Of a stretch of DNA of 64,000 nucleotides, positions 17,706 through 25,882 are shown in pieces. How positions within the stretch are numbered: position 1 is the stretch's first letter; every line of letters begins with the position of its first letter. Source of the stretch: Lipingzhangella_A rawalii (GTDB lineage: Bacteria; Actinomycetota; Actinomycetes; Streptosporangiales; Streptosporangiaceae). The stretch spans positions 1-64,000 of the forward strand of contig NZ_JAVLVT010000004.1 of assembly GCF_031628175.1 (NCBI RefSeq), given 5' to 3'. The notes under the pieces were generated by a model. The model had not been told where the DNA came from. It saw only the letters and a program-made list of their open reading frames with translations, and did no database searches. The position numbers were made by a program, and so were the translations under genes.

Positions 17706-18661
17706 CCAGGCTCGGCAAGCGTGAGCAGCCGTGCCGGGTTACGCTCCAGGATGGTATCGGTGACGGCCGAACCCGCCACGGAGCGGAGTCGTGGCAGAAA
17801 CCGCCGGGGCAGGTAGGACAACCCTGGCATCCCTCCGTAGGCGGTGTACCGCGCGGCCCCACCGCGGGCCCCACCCACCAGGATGCGGCTGGCATGGCCC
17901 CGCTCCACGAGCGAGAGCAGGCAGTCGAGAATGTGGGCGTCGGGCCAGACATGGTGACCCGCGCCCGTGTAGCACACGTAGGCGCCTGCGGCGGCAAGCT
18001 CGGCGTGCAGTACGGCATCCGGGCAGTGGTCGATCCGGCTCAGTGCGATCCGGTCCGGTCGGACACCGTGCGCGGTCATCGTCTCCAGGGCCTCCACAGC
18101 GGACGTCGCCTGACTGAGGGTGCAGATGATGGCCGCGCCGGTGAGGCGCTGGGCGAGCGCCGCCGCCGCGAGGAATCGCCGTTCCAGGGCCCCTATGCGC
18201 CAGTAGCCCAGGCCGACCCGAATCACTCCCGCCCGCAGCTCCGGGCCGTCTTCCACCCCCGGAGGCTGGGCGGGCTCCCCGTCCTCACCGATGCAGCCGT
18301 GCGTGATGTCCCGTGCGATGAGGTCGGCGAGCTTATCCTCGTCCAGGGCGCGGATCCAGTGCTCCTCGGGATAGTGTTCCGCGCGGTGGGTGCCACTGGC
18401 CGCGATCACGGCCAGACCACTGTACTGGGCAATCGCGGCAAGCCCCGAGGGGGCGCGGCCCAGGCCCGGCGGGGTGAGTTCGACGATACTGTCGATGCCC
18501 GCGCCGGCGAGATCGCGAGCCTCGGTCCCGGAAAGATCGACATCATCCAGGGCGTCCTCGGGCCGGAGCGGGCTGCGCCGCAGCAGGGCCTCGTGCATGT
18601 CGGTGCGCCGCAGCTGGCCCGGCGGGAGGTCCCCCGTCACGGTACGGACGATCGGATCCAT
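17702..18661 (-). CDS. Phosphotriesterase-family protein lacking the metal ligands (pseudoenzyme)
   Basis: 319-aa protein of the phosphotriesterase-like (PTE) TIM-barrel family. N-terminal VRTVTGDLPP and C-terminal AYGGMPGLSYLPRRFLP match actinobacterial members closely. The binuclear metal site is gone: the HxH motif reads H23-E-A25, the carbamylated Lys is Arg148 (AGVIRVG), the two later His positions are Cys180 (ICTLSQ) and Arg209 (ALSRID), and the final Asp is Ala265 (VGGARGG). Hydrolase activity by the known mechanism is therefore unlikely, yet the frame is intact. ATG at 18661 matches the family start. It overlaps the hrpA stop by 4 bp and is divergent from hsp20. Confidence 0.85.
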   Translation of the reverse strand: MDPIVRTVTGDLPPGQLRRTDMHEALLRRSPLRPEDALDDVDLSGTEARDLAGAGIDSIVELTPPGLGRAPSGLAAIAQYSGLAVIAASGTHRAEHYPEEHWIRALDEDKLADLIARDITHGCIGEDGEPAQPPGVEDGPELRAGVIRVGLGYWRIGALERRFLAAAALAQRLTGAAIICTLSQATSAVEALETMTAHGVRPDRIALSRIDHCPDAVLHAELAAAGAYVCYTGAGHHVWPDAHILDCLLSLVERGHASRILVGGARGGAARYTAYGGMPGLSYLPRRFLPRLRSVAGSAVTDTILERNPARLLTLAEPG

Positions 18662-18789
18662 CGACGCAAGCTTAAGCACCGGCCCAAGCGTTCGTAAATC
18701 CTTGGCCGCAGCGGCGGTACAGCCGCCCAGCACGGGTAGCTACCCCAACGGCAGGACGAGAGCCACCGAGACGATACAGGGGGACAACG

Positions 18790-19266
18790 ATGGCTCTTCC
18801 GATGCAGCGTCCGGCCCGCAGCTCCCAGTACCCGCGGCGCCGAGGCAGCCCCAGGTGGGACCCGTTCACCGACCTGGATGACCTCTGGAACCGGATGGTG
18901 AGCCTGATCGACGACGGGGGCTCGGAGCAGGGGGAGGCCCAGGCCCGCCAGTGGGTCCCGGCCGTGGAAGCCGAGGAGGTCGAGGATGCCTACCTGGTCC
19001 GCGCGGAGCTACCCGGGATCCGACGCGAGGACGTCGATGTCGAGGTCCAGGACCAGGAGCTCCTCATCAAGGGAGAGGTGAGTAGCGAGGACGACCGTCC
19101 GGAGGCGATGCGGCGCCGCAGCGGCCAGTTCTTCTACCGTGCCACGCTGCCAGCTGCGGCGGATGCCAGCCAGATCAGTGCCACGCTGAAGGACGGCGTG
19201 TTGAGTGTCCGCATTCCCAAGGGTTCCACGGAGCGTTCCCGTAGCGTGGAGATCACCGAGGGCTGA
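18790..19266 (+). CDS. Small heat-shock protein Hsp20
   Basis: 158-aa alpha-crystallin chaperone that holds unfolding proteins in oligomers. The alpha-crystallin domain spans about 52-150, with VRAELPGIRREDVDVEVQD, a Q-F-F-Y-R-ATLP turn and the closing GVLSVRIPK (GxLxxxxPK), followed by a short C-terminal tail. The N-terminal arm carries WDPFTDLDDLWNRM, usual for actinobacterial Hsp18. ATG at 18790 follows GGGGGACA. No HAIR (HspR) or CIRCE operator is evident in the 128-bp upstream interval. The gene is monocistronic; hairpins follow at 19300-19386. Confidence 0.95.
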   Translation: MALPMQRPARSSQYPRRRGSPRWDPFTDLDDLWNRMVSLIDDGGSEQGEAQARQWVPAVEAEEVEDAYLVRAELPGIRREDVDVEVQDQELLIKGEVSSEDDRPEAMRRRSGQFFYRATLPAAADASQISATLKDGVLSVRIPKGSTERSRSVEITEG

Positions 19267-19299
19267 GGCACTCCCGGGCTCCAGTCTGCTTCCGGAGCG

Positions 19300-19329
19300 C
19301 GGCCCGTCCCTATCCGTCGGGGCGGGCCG
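19300..19329 (+). terminator. Hairpin after hsp20
   Basis: CGGCCCG (19300-19306) pairs with CGGGCCG (19323-19329), extended by TCC/GGG, 34 nt after the hsp20 stop. Confidence 0.5.
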
Positions 19330-19348
19330 TGGGCGTAGTCGGTAGGGG

Positions 19349-19386
19349 CCGGGGTGGTTCCACAGGGGCTGCGGGAACCACCCCGG
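19349..19386. terminator. Perfect 13-bp hairpin between convergent genes
   Basis: CCGGGGTGGTTCC (19349-19361) and GGAACCACCCCGG (19374-19386) form a perfect stem with a 12-nt loop. It lies between hsp20 and the convergent iron-receptor gene (stop at 19510), so it may terminate both transcripts. Confidence 0.65.
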
Positions 19387-19509
19387 CAGAGCCGCAGGTC
19401 ACCATGGCGACCATGGGTGTGTTGTGCGTGCCGGTCCCGCACACGGCGTCGAACGACGGAGCTCCCGCGGTGGTGAGCCCCTGCACAGTACCCGGGCAAC
19501 TGCGGCGGG

Positions 19510-20550
19510 TCAGTCGGCCTCCTGGGTCAGCTCCTGAAGGTCGGCGACGAAGTCGGGAAGGACCCACGGGATACTGACCGGGCTTGGGGTGGAGATGGCA
19601 GTGGAGGCTGGACGGTCGACGATGCCGAGGTAGCGTCCGTCCTCGACGGCGGGGATCTGTTGGAACACCGCGTTCTCTTCGGCCTGTTCCTGTTGCTCGG
19701 CGCTCTCGTACCACATGACCAGAACGTCGGCGTCGATCTGGTCGGCGTTTTCCAGGCTCAGGGTGCCGTAGAAGCCCTCGTCCTCGACCGCGAGTTCCTC
19801 GGAGATATCGGACGGGGTGAATCCGAGTTCCTCCATGAGCTGTGGGCGTACGTCGTCACCGATGAAGAAGCCGAACTGCTGGCCCTCAACGAGGGTTCCC
19901 GTGGCATAGCTGAGGTCGTTGAACTGTGGGTTGTCCACGGCGAGGTCCGTGACGAGGTCTTCGGTCTCCGAGACCAGCTCTTCTGCTTCCTCGGGTTTGC
20001 CGAGTGACGCGCCCACCATCCGGGTCATCTCCTGCCATTCGGTCAGCCAGGGCTCGTCCGGGTAGGGAACCGTCGGTGCGATCTGGGACAGGTCGTCGTA
20101 CTCCTGCTCGGTGAGTCCGGACTGGATGCCCAGGATCAGGTCCGGGGCCAGGGCGCCCACCTCCTCGATCTGCACACCCTCGTCGATGTTGATCAGTTCG
20201 GGAAGCTCCTCCCCCTGCTCCTCGTACTCGGCGCGGGTCCAGGGATGATGACCGTCCTCGTCGCCACCGTAGGTCCCCTCGGCCACTCCGGCCGGGGGAT
20301 GTCCCAGGGCCAGTGCGGTGTCGGCATCGGCCCAGCCCAGGGTGACCACGGTCTCGGGCTCCGCGGGAATCTCGGTGCTGCCGAACGCGTGCTCGACCGT
20401 GACGGGAAAGCCCTCCCCGCCGGCTCCGCCGTTCTCGTCGGCTGCGCCACCCGCGCCGTCGCCACATCCGGTGAGGATCACGATGCCCCCGAGAGCGATG
20501 CCGCATGTCCAACCCGCGGGGGTGTGCCGCGCGGACCGACCAGCACTCAT
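19510..20550 (-). CDS. Iron-siderophore ABC transporter substrate-binding lipoprotein
   Basis: 346-aa periplasmic-type receptor of the FecB/FhuD class, expected to bind ferric siderophores. The signal peptide ends in lipobox ILTGC; the mature part begins with a Gly/Ala/Asp/Glu linker and then VTVEHAFGSTEIPAEPETVVTLGW, the typical class III binding-protein N-lobe. The single long helix bridging two lobes is consistent with the pattern. ATG at 20550 follows GGAGAGG; the in-frame TTG eight codons upstream is less likely. No permease or ATPase lies nearby, so this is an orphan receptor. An IdeR/DmdR-type iron box sits upstream, implying iron repression. Confidence 0.93.
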   Translation of the reverse strand: MSAGRSARHTPAGWTCGIALGGIVILTGCGDGAGGAADENGGAGGEGFPVTVEHAFGSTEIPAEPETVVTLGWADADTALALGHPPAGVAEGTYGGDEDGHHPWTRAEYEEQGEELPELINIDEGVQIEEVGALAPDLILGIQSGLTEQEYDDLSQIAPTVPYPDEPWLTEWQEMTRMVGASLGKPEEAEELVSETEDLVTDLAVDNPQFNDLSYATGTLVEGQQFGFFIGDDVRPQLMEELGFTPSDISEELAVEDEGFYGTLSLENADQIDADVLVMWYESAEQQEQAEENAVFQQIPAVEDGRYLGIVDRPASTAISTPSPVSIPWVLPDFVADLQELTQEAD

Positions 20551-20580
20551 TCGAACCCCAACCTCTCCAGACAAAGGGAA

Positions 20581-20611
20581 GGCTTGCCTGATTTAGGCAA
20601 GCCATGCCTAC
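20581..20611 (-). promoter_or_regulatory. Double iron box (IdeR/DmdR/DtxR-type operator)
   Basis: TTAGGCAAGCCATGCCTAC (20593-20611) matches the 19-bp DtxR-family consensus TTAGGTTAGGCTAACCTAA well. It overlaps a second symmetric site, GGCTTGCC (20581-20588) facing GGCAAGCC (20596-20603). Both lie 31-61 bp upstream of the siderophore-receptor start. Two overlapping sites suggest binding of two regulator dimers. Confidence 0.8.
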
Positions 20612-20717
20612 ATTATCAGGAATGGGGTGGCCGGGGTCAGCAGCCTCGGTCAACCACGTAGCGGCGGCGCGGGCCAGCCCACACCGCCGCTGTACAGCCA
20701 TGACGCGCAGACCGTGC

Positions 20718-21764
20718 CTAGCTCGGACGCACCGCCCCAACGAAGACGCCGTCCCAGTAGGCCGCCAGGTCAACTTCCTCGATGGGTTTCGAGGGGTTGG
20801 ATCCGTGGACCATCTTTCCGTCCCCGGCGTAGATCCCCACGTGCGTCGGCGCGGAGGAGTCGTAGAAGAACAGCAGGTCCCCCGGCTGAACTTCGTCGCG
20901 GGACACCGACGTCCCGGCATGGAACTGGTCCTGGGACACCCGCGGAAGATCGACCCCCGCCTGGGCCCAGGCAGCCTGGGTCAGCCCGGAGCAGTCGTAG
21001 CCGTCCGGTCCGGTCCCACCCCAGACGTAGGGCTTACCGATCTGGTCGTAGGCGAAGTCCAGTACCGCCTGCACATCTCCGGATGCAGCGTCCGGAGCTG
21101 AGGATCCTCCACCACCGTCACTGTCTGTGGCCTGGGCTTGGCCGGGTGACTCGTCGCCCCCGACCTCCTCAAGAAGAGCCTCCTGCTCGGCAAGGGCCGC
21201 CTCGCCCTCCTCGTAGGCCTCCTCCGCGTCCGCGAGGGCCGCGGCCGCCTCCTCCTCGGTTTCGGCCACGTCGTCGTAGAGCCCGTCGAGGCGTTCGCGC
21301 TCGGCCAGGTAGTCCCCCAGGCCGTGCTGTTGGTTTCCCGCGAGGAAGGTCAGGTCGGAGAGCTGATGCAGAAGCCCTCCCGAATCCTCGGCCTGGCCGT
21401 CCAGGAACACCGACAGTGTGCTGTACTCAGCGCCGGTGTAGGCGGCGTTCGCGATCCGTCGAACCTCACCAGAGCGATCGTCGACAGCTTCCTCAGCGGC
21501 CGCCAGGTCCTGTTCGATCTGTTCCAGACGCGACTCTGCGGCCTCGTGGTCCTCTTGGGCCTGGTTGTAGTCCTCGTTGAGCGCGGAGAGTTCCTGTTCC
21601 AGATCCTGGATCTGTTCCCGGATCTCCTCCTCGCTGGGGTCAGCGTGCGCGACACCGGCAAGCGGTCCGGCTGGAACCAGAATCGCTCCAACCGCCACGG
21701 TGCCGATCGCGGTGAGCCGGCGCACACCGCCGATCCGCGTTGACCGCTGATCACGTCGATCCAC
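20718..21764 (-). CDS. Secreted NlpC/P60 peptidoglycan endopeptidase
   Basis: 348-aa cell-wall hydrolase. The signal peptide (about 10-38) ends near AHA. A long coiled coil (about 40-200) rich in Glu/Gln follows, as in RipA/PcsB-type proteins, then a Gly/Ser linker. The C-terminal NlpC/P60 domain (about 235-348) has catalytic Cys258 in GYDCSGL and His308 in PTHVGIY, with a third polar residue likely His320. It should cut D-Glu to diaminopimelate bonds in the peptide stem. The start is GTG at 21764; the frame extends to 21830 without a ribosome site. The leader upstream is highly structured. Confidence 0.93.
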   Translation of the reverse strand: MDRRDQRSTRIGGVRRLTAIGTVAVGAILVPAGPLAGVAHADPSEEEIREQIQDLEQELSALNEDYNQAQEDHEAAESRLEQIEQDLAAAEEAVDDRSGEVRRIANAAYTGAEYSTLSVFLDGQAEDSGGLLHQLSDLTFLAGNQQHGLGDYLAERERLDGLYDDVAETEEEAAAALADAEEAYEEGEAALAEQEALLEEVGGDESPGQAQATDSDGGGGSSAPDAASGDVQAVLDFAYDQIGKPYVWGGTGPDGYDCSGLTQAAWAQAGVDLPRVSQDQFHAGTSVSRDEVQPGDLLFFYDSSAPTHVGIYAGDGKMVHGSNPSKPIEEVDLAAYWDGVFVGAVRPS

Positions 21765-22233
21765 GAGAGCGGACTGCCTTTCTCCCACACCCCGCCTACC
21801 GCCACCAGCACCCACCACACGAGGACACACCTCGGTTGCCGTGGGTCACGGATACCGGTGTTACTGGCACGGCACTGCCGTGGGGGAGGCCAGTGAGCAC
21901 CGTCGTTGCGGCTCCTGCCCGTGGGGTTGCACAGATCAGCTTGTGGGCAGGATTCGGCGGAAACCGGACGCTGCCCCTCCGACCAGGGCAAACACCACGT
22001 TCCGGCTCAGAGATGGACTCTAGGTGATCTGTTTCGTCTTCGCTACCGGCTCGTTATATTTCGGGACGAACATCCGAACCCCGCAGAGCCGAACCGAGAG
22101 TAGCCGCAGCCCGAAAAGCACCCACGGACACGGCGGTTCCACCTCGGTACTCACGATGGACGTGGCACACGCCCACCCCATCCGATGTGTCACTTGTCAC
22201 AGGTCAGGCGTGCCCCAATAGCGGCACAGCTGC
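21765..22233 (-). promoter_or_regulatory. Long structured 5' leader of the NlpC/P60 gene
   Basis: A 469-bp interval without a gene. On the minus strand 21835-21955 can fold into nested helices: TCCTGCCC pairing GGGCAGGA (21913-21920 with 21945-21952), CGGTG with CACCG, ACTGGC with GCCAGT enclosing the palindromic CACGGCA/TGCCGTG (21868-21882), and CCGTG/CACGG. Actinobacterial NlpC/P60 genes often carry c-di-AMP (ydaO) riboswitches, and the 5' GCCGAATCC is reminiscent. The usual GGGGGACCCA and GGGGTGAATC loops are not visible, so the class is unresolved. The right part (22030-22230) is less GC-rich and probably holds promoters. Confidence 0.35.
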
Positions 22234-24294
22234 TCAACCGACGACCGGCGTGGCCTCCCAGCCCGTAACCTCCAGCCAGTACGGCTCCATGACCTGGGAG
22301 AGAGAAGCGGAGAAGGAGTAGGTGAAGTGATCACCGTCGTAGTAGACGAGCTGGTTTCCAATGACGGCGGGGCACTGACCGTCCGGACACACGTACTCGG
22401 TGAGATCCATGGTCGCCACGTTCGGCGGTAGCTCGGCCTCGTCGAGCGGGGAGACCTCCGGCTGGAGTTCGTCGAGATCCCAGACACACGCCGCAGCCCC
22501 GTTGCGGTCGACACACTCGGGGACGTCTTCGTCGGGCCGAGGGGTGTCCCGGATGGCCACCACGTCGATGCCCATCGACGCGAGCTCGTCCCAGCGTTCG
22601 AGCACACCGGCGGGGATCTCCTCCTGGGCCTCACCGAACGCGGTACGTGTCCCGGTGGTGAACACGACATCCGGATCACGCTCGGCGAGCTCGTCCATGG
22701 CCTGCTCGTTCCAGTCGCTACATCCGGGGTAGGGGTCGCCGTCCCGGGTGAGGGGCGCCACGGAGAAGTCACAGGCGTTCTTGGTCATCACCGTCAGGTG
22801 CCAGCCATTGCGTTCGGCCATGCCCTCAACGGCCCGAAACCAGTGCCGCGCGTGTGAATGGCCAACCAGGGCGATACTGTATTGCGCCTCCTCCGCAGCC
22901 GCACCGAACTCGCAGGTGACGAAATCGTCGTCACCGGACCCAACGATGCATCCGTCCAGGTCAGCCCAGGTGACTCGAGCCGCGTTCCCGGTATCCGGGT
23001 ATGGCGGGAGTTCGGGCAACTCCTCCACCGTACGCTCGTCCACCAAAATGCCCGCCCCCGGATAGCTGTGCGGATCGGAGCTCAGCTCGGCGCGCATCCG
23101 ATGCTGTTCCTCGAGATGACTGTTCCACAGCGATCCCGCGACCAGGACCGGCAGCAGGAAGGCGGCACACGCGGCCAGGACCACCCGGGGCGAGGGGCGG
23201 GCGACGGTGATCCGGGTGACCCCACCCTCGATCACCCATCGGGTCACCAGCGCCAGTACGAACGATGTGGCGAGCACGTACCCGCCACCAACCAGACTCG
23301 GACGCACCCGTTCGGTGACATCCAGGTAGAAGACCAGCACGGGCCAGTGCCACAGGAACAACGGATAGGCCAGCGACCCGAACCAGATCACGGGCCGCAG
23401 GGTCAGCACCCGGTCCACACCGAACCGGCTTCCGGTCACTCCTGCCAGAATGACCAGGATGCCGGCACCGACCGGCCACAGGGCGATATACCCGGGAAAC
23501 GGCACCGTGCCGCCCACGACCACGCCGCACAGCACCAGTGCTGTCACGCCCAGCCATCCCATGGGAACGCGCATCCATACCGGAAGCCGTACGTGGGGAA
23601 GCAGCAACGCCAACAGACCGCCCAACCCCAACTCCCACAGCCGCGCGCCGGTGTCGAAGTAGGCGAGCTGCGGCTCGGTACCGGTGCGCCAGACGGAATA
23701 GGTGAACGATGCCGCGGTGACCACCGCCAGTATGCCGAGCACCGCGCGGCGCAGGCTCCACCCCCGCCGGTGCGCCACCAGCGCGACCAGGCCCACCAGG
23801 ACGGGCCACAGCAGATAGAACTGACCCTGCACCGACAGGGACCAGAAGTGCTGGACCGGGCTGACCGTCTCGCCCCTGGCCATGTAGTCGACCGACTCCT
23901 GCGCCAGATGCCAGTTCACCTGGTACGTACCCGCCGCAATAACCTCCGCGATGACATCCGACCACCGGGACCGGGGCAGGACGAGATAGGTGAGCAGGAG
24001 GACCGCTCCGAGCACGACCGCTGCCACGGGAACGAGTCGTTTGGCCAACCGGACCCAGAAGGTGGCCACGGACCGCACGGACAACCCGGAGGAACGTTCG
24101 GCCATCCGCACCAGCGAGCCAGTGATCAGAAAGCCAGTCAGCAGGAGAAACACGTCGACACCGCCGGACACGGTGCCGAACCAGACGTGAAAAACCGCGA
24201 CCAGAGTGACGGCGAGCGCGCGCAGACCCTCAATCTCCGGACGATAGGTATCGTTCACAACCTGCTTCGTGCTGTTACTGAACGTAGCCGACAC
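22234..24294 (-). CDS. Acyltransferase 3 with C-terminal SGNH domain (OafA/PatB-type)
   Basis: 686-aa integral membrane O-acyltransferase. The N-terminal half is an acyltransferase-3 domain with about ten helices, opening with RPEIEGLRALAVTLVAVFHV and the DVFLLLTGFLITGSL motif that carries the conserved Gly/Phe/Ile pattern. An eleventh helix near residue 370 leads to an extracytoplasmic SGNH-type domain with GHSHARHWF (putative nucleophile Ser) and C-terminal DGDHFTYSF (Asp and His). Such two-domain proteins acetylate cell-surface polysaccharide, peptidoglycan or secreted glycans; the acceptor here is unknown. ATG at 24294 gives the full first helix. It is monocistronic. Confidence 0.9.
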   Translation of the reverse strand: MSATFSNSTKQVVNDTYRPEIEGLRALAVTLVAVFHVWFGTVSGGVDVFLLLTGFLITGSLVRMAERSSGLSVRSVATFWVRLAKRLVPVAAVVLGAVLLLTYLVLPRSRWSDVIAEVIAAGTYQVNWHLAQESVDYMARGETVSPVQHFWSLSVQGQFYLLWPVLVGLVALVAHRRGWSLRRAVLGILAVVTAASFTYSVWRTGTEPQLAYFDTGARLWELGLGGLLALLLPHVRLPVWMRVPMGWLGVTALVLCGVVVGGTVPFPGYIALWPVGAGILVILAGVTGSRFGVDRVLTLRPVIWFGSLAYPLFLWHWPVLVFYLDVTERVRPSLVGGGYVLATSFVLALVTRWVIEGGVTRITVARPSPRVVLAACAAFLLPVLVAGSLWNSHLEEQHRMRAELSSDPHSYPGAGILVDERTVEELPELPPYPDTGNAARVTWADLDGCIVGSGDDDFVTCEFGAAAEEAQYSIALVGHSHARHWFRAVEGMAERNGWHLTVMTKNACDFSVAPLTRDGDPYPGCSDWNEQAMDELAERDPDVVFTTGTRTAFGEAQEEIPAGVLERWDELASMGIDVVAIRDTPRPDEDVPECVDRNGAAACVWDLDELQPEVSPLDEAELPPNVATMDLTEYVCPDGQCPAVIGNQLVYYDGDHFTYSFSASLSQVMEPYWLEVTGWEATPVVG

Positions 24295-24820
24295 TGCGAT
24301 ACCTTGGAGGGTAGGAAGCTAGGGCAGGTCGAGCTGGCGGCCAGACCCGGGAACGCCAGCGGGGAAGCTCAACCCGGTACAGGATGCGTCAACCGCGAGA
24401 CCCCACGGGCCGATCCAGGGGAATCGGACCCTGGTTGATACCGAGTTGGTATGGATGTGAGCGCGATTACGCCAGTCCGTTGACATTCCCACAACGACCC
24501 GTCCGCGCCTCCACCACGGGAATATCCCCCACGACCACCCCCACCCCCGCTGGCCGTCGTGCGGGGGAGCGCCCCCAGGGCGCGACGCCGCCGGCGGCCG
24601 ACACGGCGCGTGCGGGTGGGCCGGTGCCACGACCAGGATCATTCCGAGGGTGGTGGGGGCCGGGTATTTTTCTTGCCACCTGGTGGAGGTCGGCCGTGGG
24701 CGGCGTCGCCCCCAGGGGCACTCCCCCAACCACGGCCGACGGGGCGGGGGCCGACGGGTGGCCCGGCCTCCTGGAGCATTCTCCGGCCACGGGCGCCCGC
24801 ACGCCGCGTGGTCCGAGGCA
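24295..24820. repeat. Intergenic repeat cluster at 24.5 kb
   Basis: A 526-bp interval between two minus-strand genes. It carries the dispersed-repeat core CTGGCCGTCGTGCGGGGGAG (24549-24568) followed by GCGACGCCGCCGGCGGCCG, also found in copy 2 near 32.45 kb. A second part (24694-24745) reads GGCCGTGGGCGGCGTCG and then GCACTCCCCC, matching 32599-32640 in mosaic fashion. The left portion (24300-24470) should contain the acyltransferase promoter. No credible gene is present. Confidence 0.55.
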
Positions 24821-25882
24821 TCAGTTCCGCTGGAGGGTCCCCTCGGCGATCTCCTCGGCGAAGTGACACGCCACCCTGTGTCCGGGTGCGATCGTTCGCA
24901 GCTCGGGCCGCTCCTCGGCACAGCGCTGGGGCTGGCTCCAGGGGCATCGGGTGTGGAACCGGCATCCCGCTGGCGGATTCGAGGGGGATGGAAGATCCCC
25001 GTGCAGCAGGATCCGCTCCCGGGAGTCCTCAACCGTTGGGTCGGGGACCGGAACCGCGGACATCAGGGCTCGGGTGTAGGGGTGCCGGGGCTGTGCGTAC
25101 AGGGTGTCGGAGTCCGCCTCCTCGACCAGTGATCCGAGGTACATCACCCCAACAGTGTCACTAACGTGCCGCACCACGGCGAGATCGTGGGCAATGACCA
25201 GGTAGGTCAGCCCCCGCTCACGTTGCAGTTCTTCCAGAAGATTGAGGACCTGCGCCTGGATGGACACGTCCAGGGCGGACACGGGCTCGTCGCAGATGAT
25301 CAGTTCCGGTTCCAGGACCAGGGCGCGAGCGATCCCGATGCGTTGTCGCTGGCCACCGGAAAACTCGTGCGGATAGCGGCTCAGTGCCCGCCCGGACATT
25401 CCGACATCGTCCAAGGCCTGCACGATGCGCCGCCGTGTGTCCTGGCGGTCGGTCGACAGCCCGTGGACCTGAAGCCCCTCGGTCAGGATCGACTGAATAT
25501 TCTGTCTCGGGTTGAGGCTGCCCAGGGGGTCCTGGAACACCATCTGGAGGTTCCGCCGCTGCCGGCGCATCTGCTCGGAGCCGAGATGCGCGAGATCGGT
25601 TCCGTCAAACCACACCTGGCCGTCGGTGATGTCGACCAGGCGCAGCACGGCCCGCCCCAGTGTGGTCTTGCCACATCCGGACTCGCCAACCAGGCCGTAG
25701 GTGCTGCCGCGCTCGACGGTGAGCGACACGCCGTCCACCGCGCGCACATGTCCGATCGTGCGATCAACCAGGATGCCGCTGCGGATCGGGAAGTGCACCT
25801 TCAGATCGTGCACCTCCAGCAAGCTCGATCCTCCGGCCGCGGCCTCGTTCGTACCCGTGTCCGCACTCATCAACTGACTCAT
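24821..25882 (-). CDS. Oligopeptide ABC transporter ATP-binding protein (OppF/DppF type)
   Basis: 353-aa ATPase of the peptide/nickel ABC import family. Walker A is GESGCGKTT, the Q-loop follows in LQMVFQDPLGSLNP, the signature is SGGQRQRIGIARAL, Walker B is ELIICDEP and the switch His lies in VIAHDLAVV. The C-terminal oligopeptide-transporter domain has the Cys-containing RFHTRCPW motif that in relatives binds an Fe-S cluster. ATG at 25882 overlaps the stop of the upstream ATPase gene (ATGA), so the last two genes of the operon are coupled. It pairs with the OppD-like subunit to drive the DppB/DppC permease. Confidence 0.95.
   Translation of the reverse strand: MSQLMSADTGTNEAAAGGSSLLEVHDLKVHFPIRSGILVDRTIGHVRAVDGVSLTVERGSTYGLVGESGCGKTTLGRAVLRLVDITDGQVWFDGTDLAHLGSEQMRRQRRNLQMVFQDPLGSLNPRQNIQSILTEGLQVHGLSTDRQDTRRRIVQALDDVGMSGRALSRYPHEFSGGQRQRIGIARALVLEPELIICDEPVSALDVSIQAQVLNLLEELQRERGLTYLVIAHDLAVVRHVSDTVGVMYLGSLVEEADSDTLYAQPRHPYTRALMSAVPVPDPTVEDSRERILLHGDLPSPSNPPAGCRFHTRCPWSQPQRCAEERPELRTIAPGHRVACHFAEEIAEGTLQRN

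Noticed and set aside
22858..24438. 526-codon plus-strand frame opposite the acyltransferase
   Set aside because: Gln/His/Arg-rich composition typical of an antisense shadow; no ribosome site.
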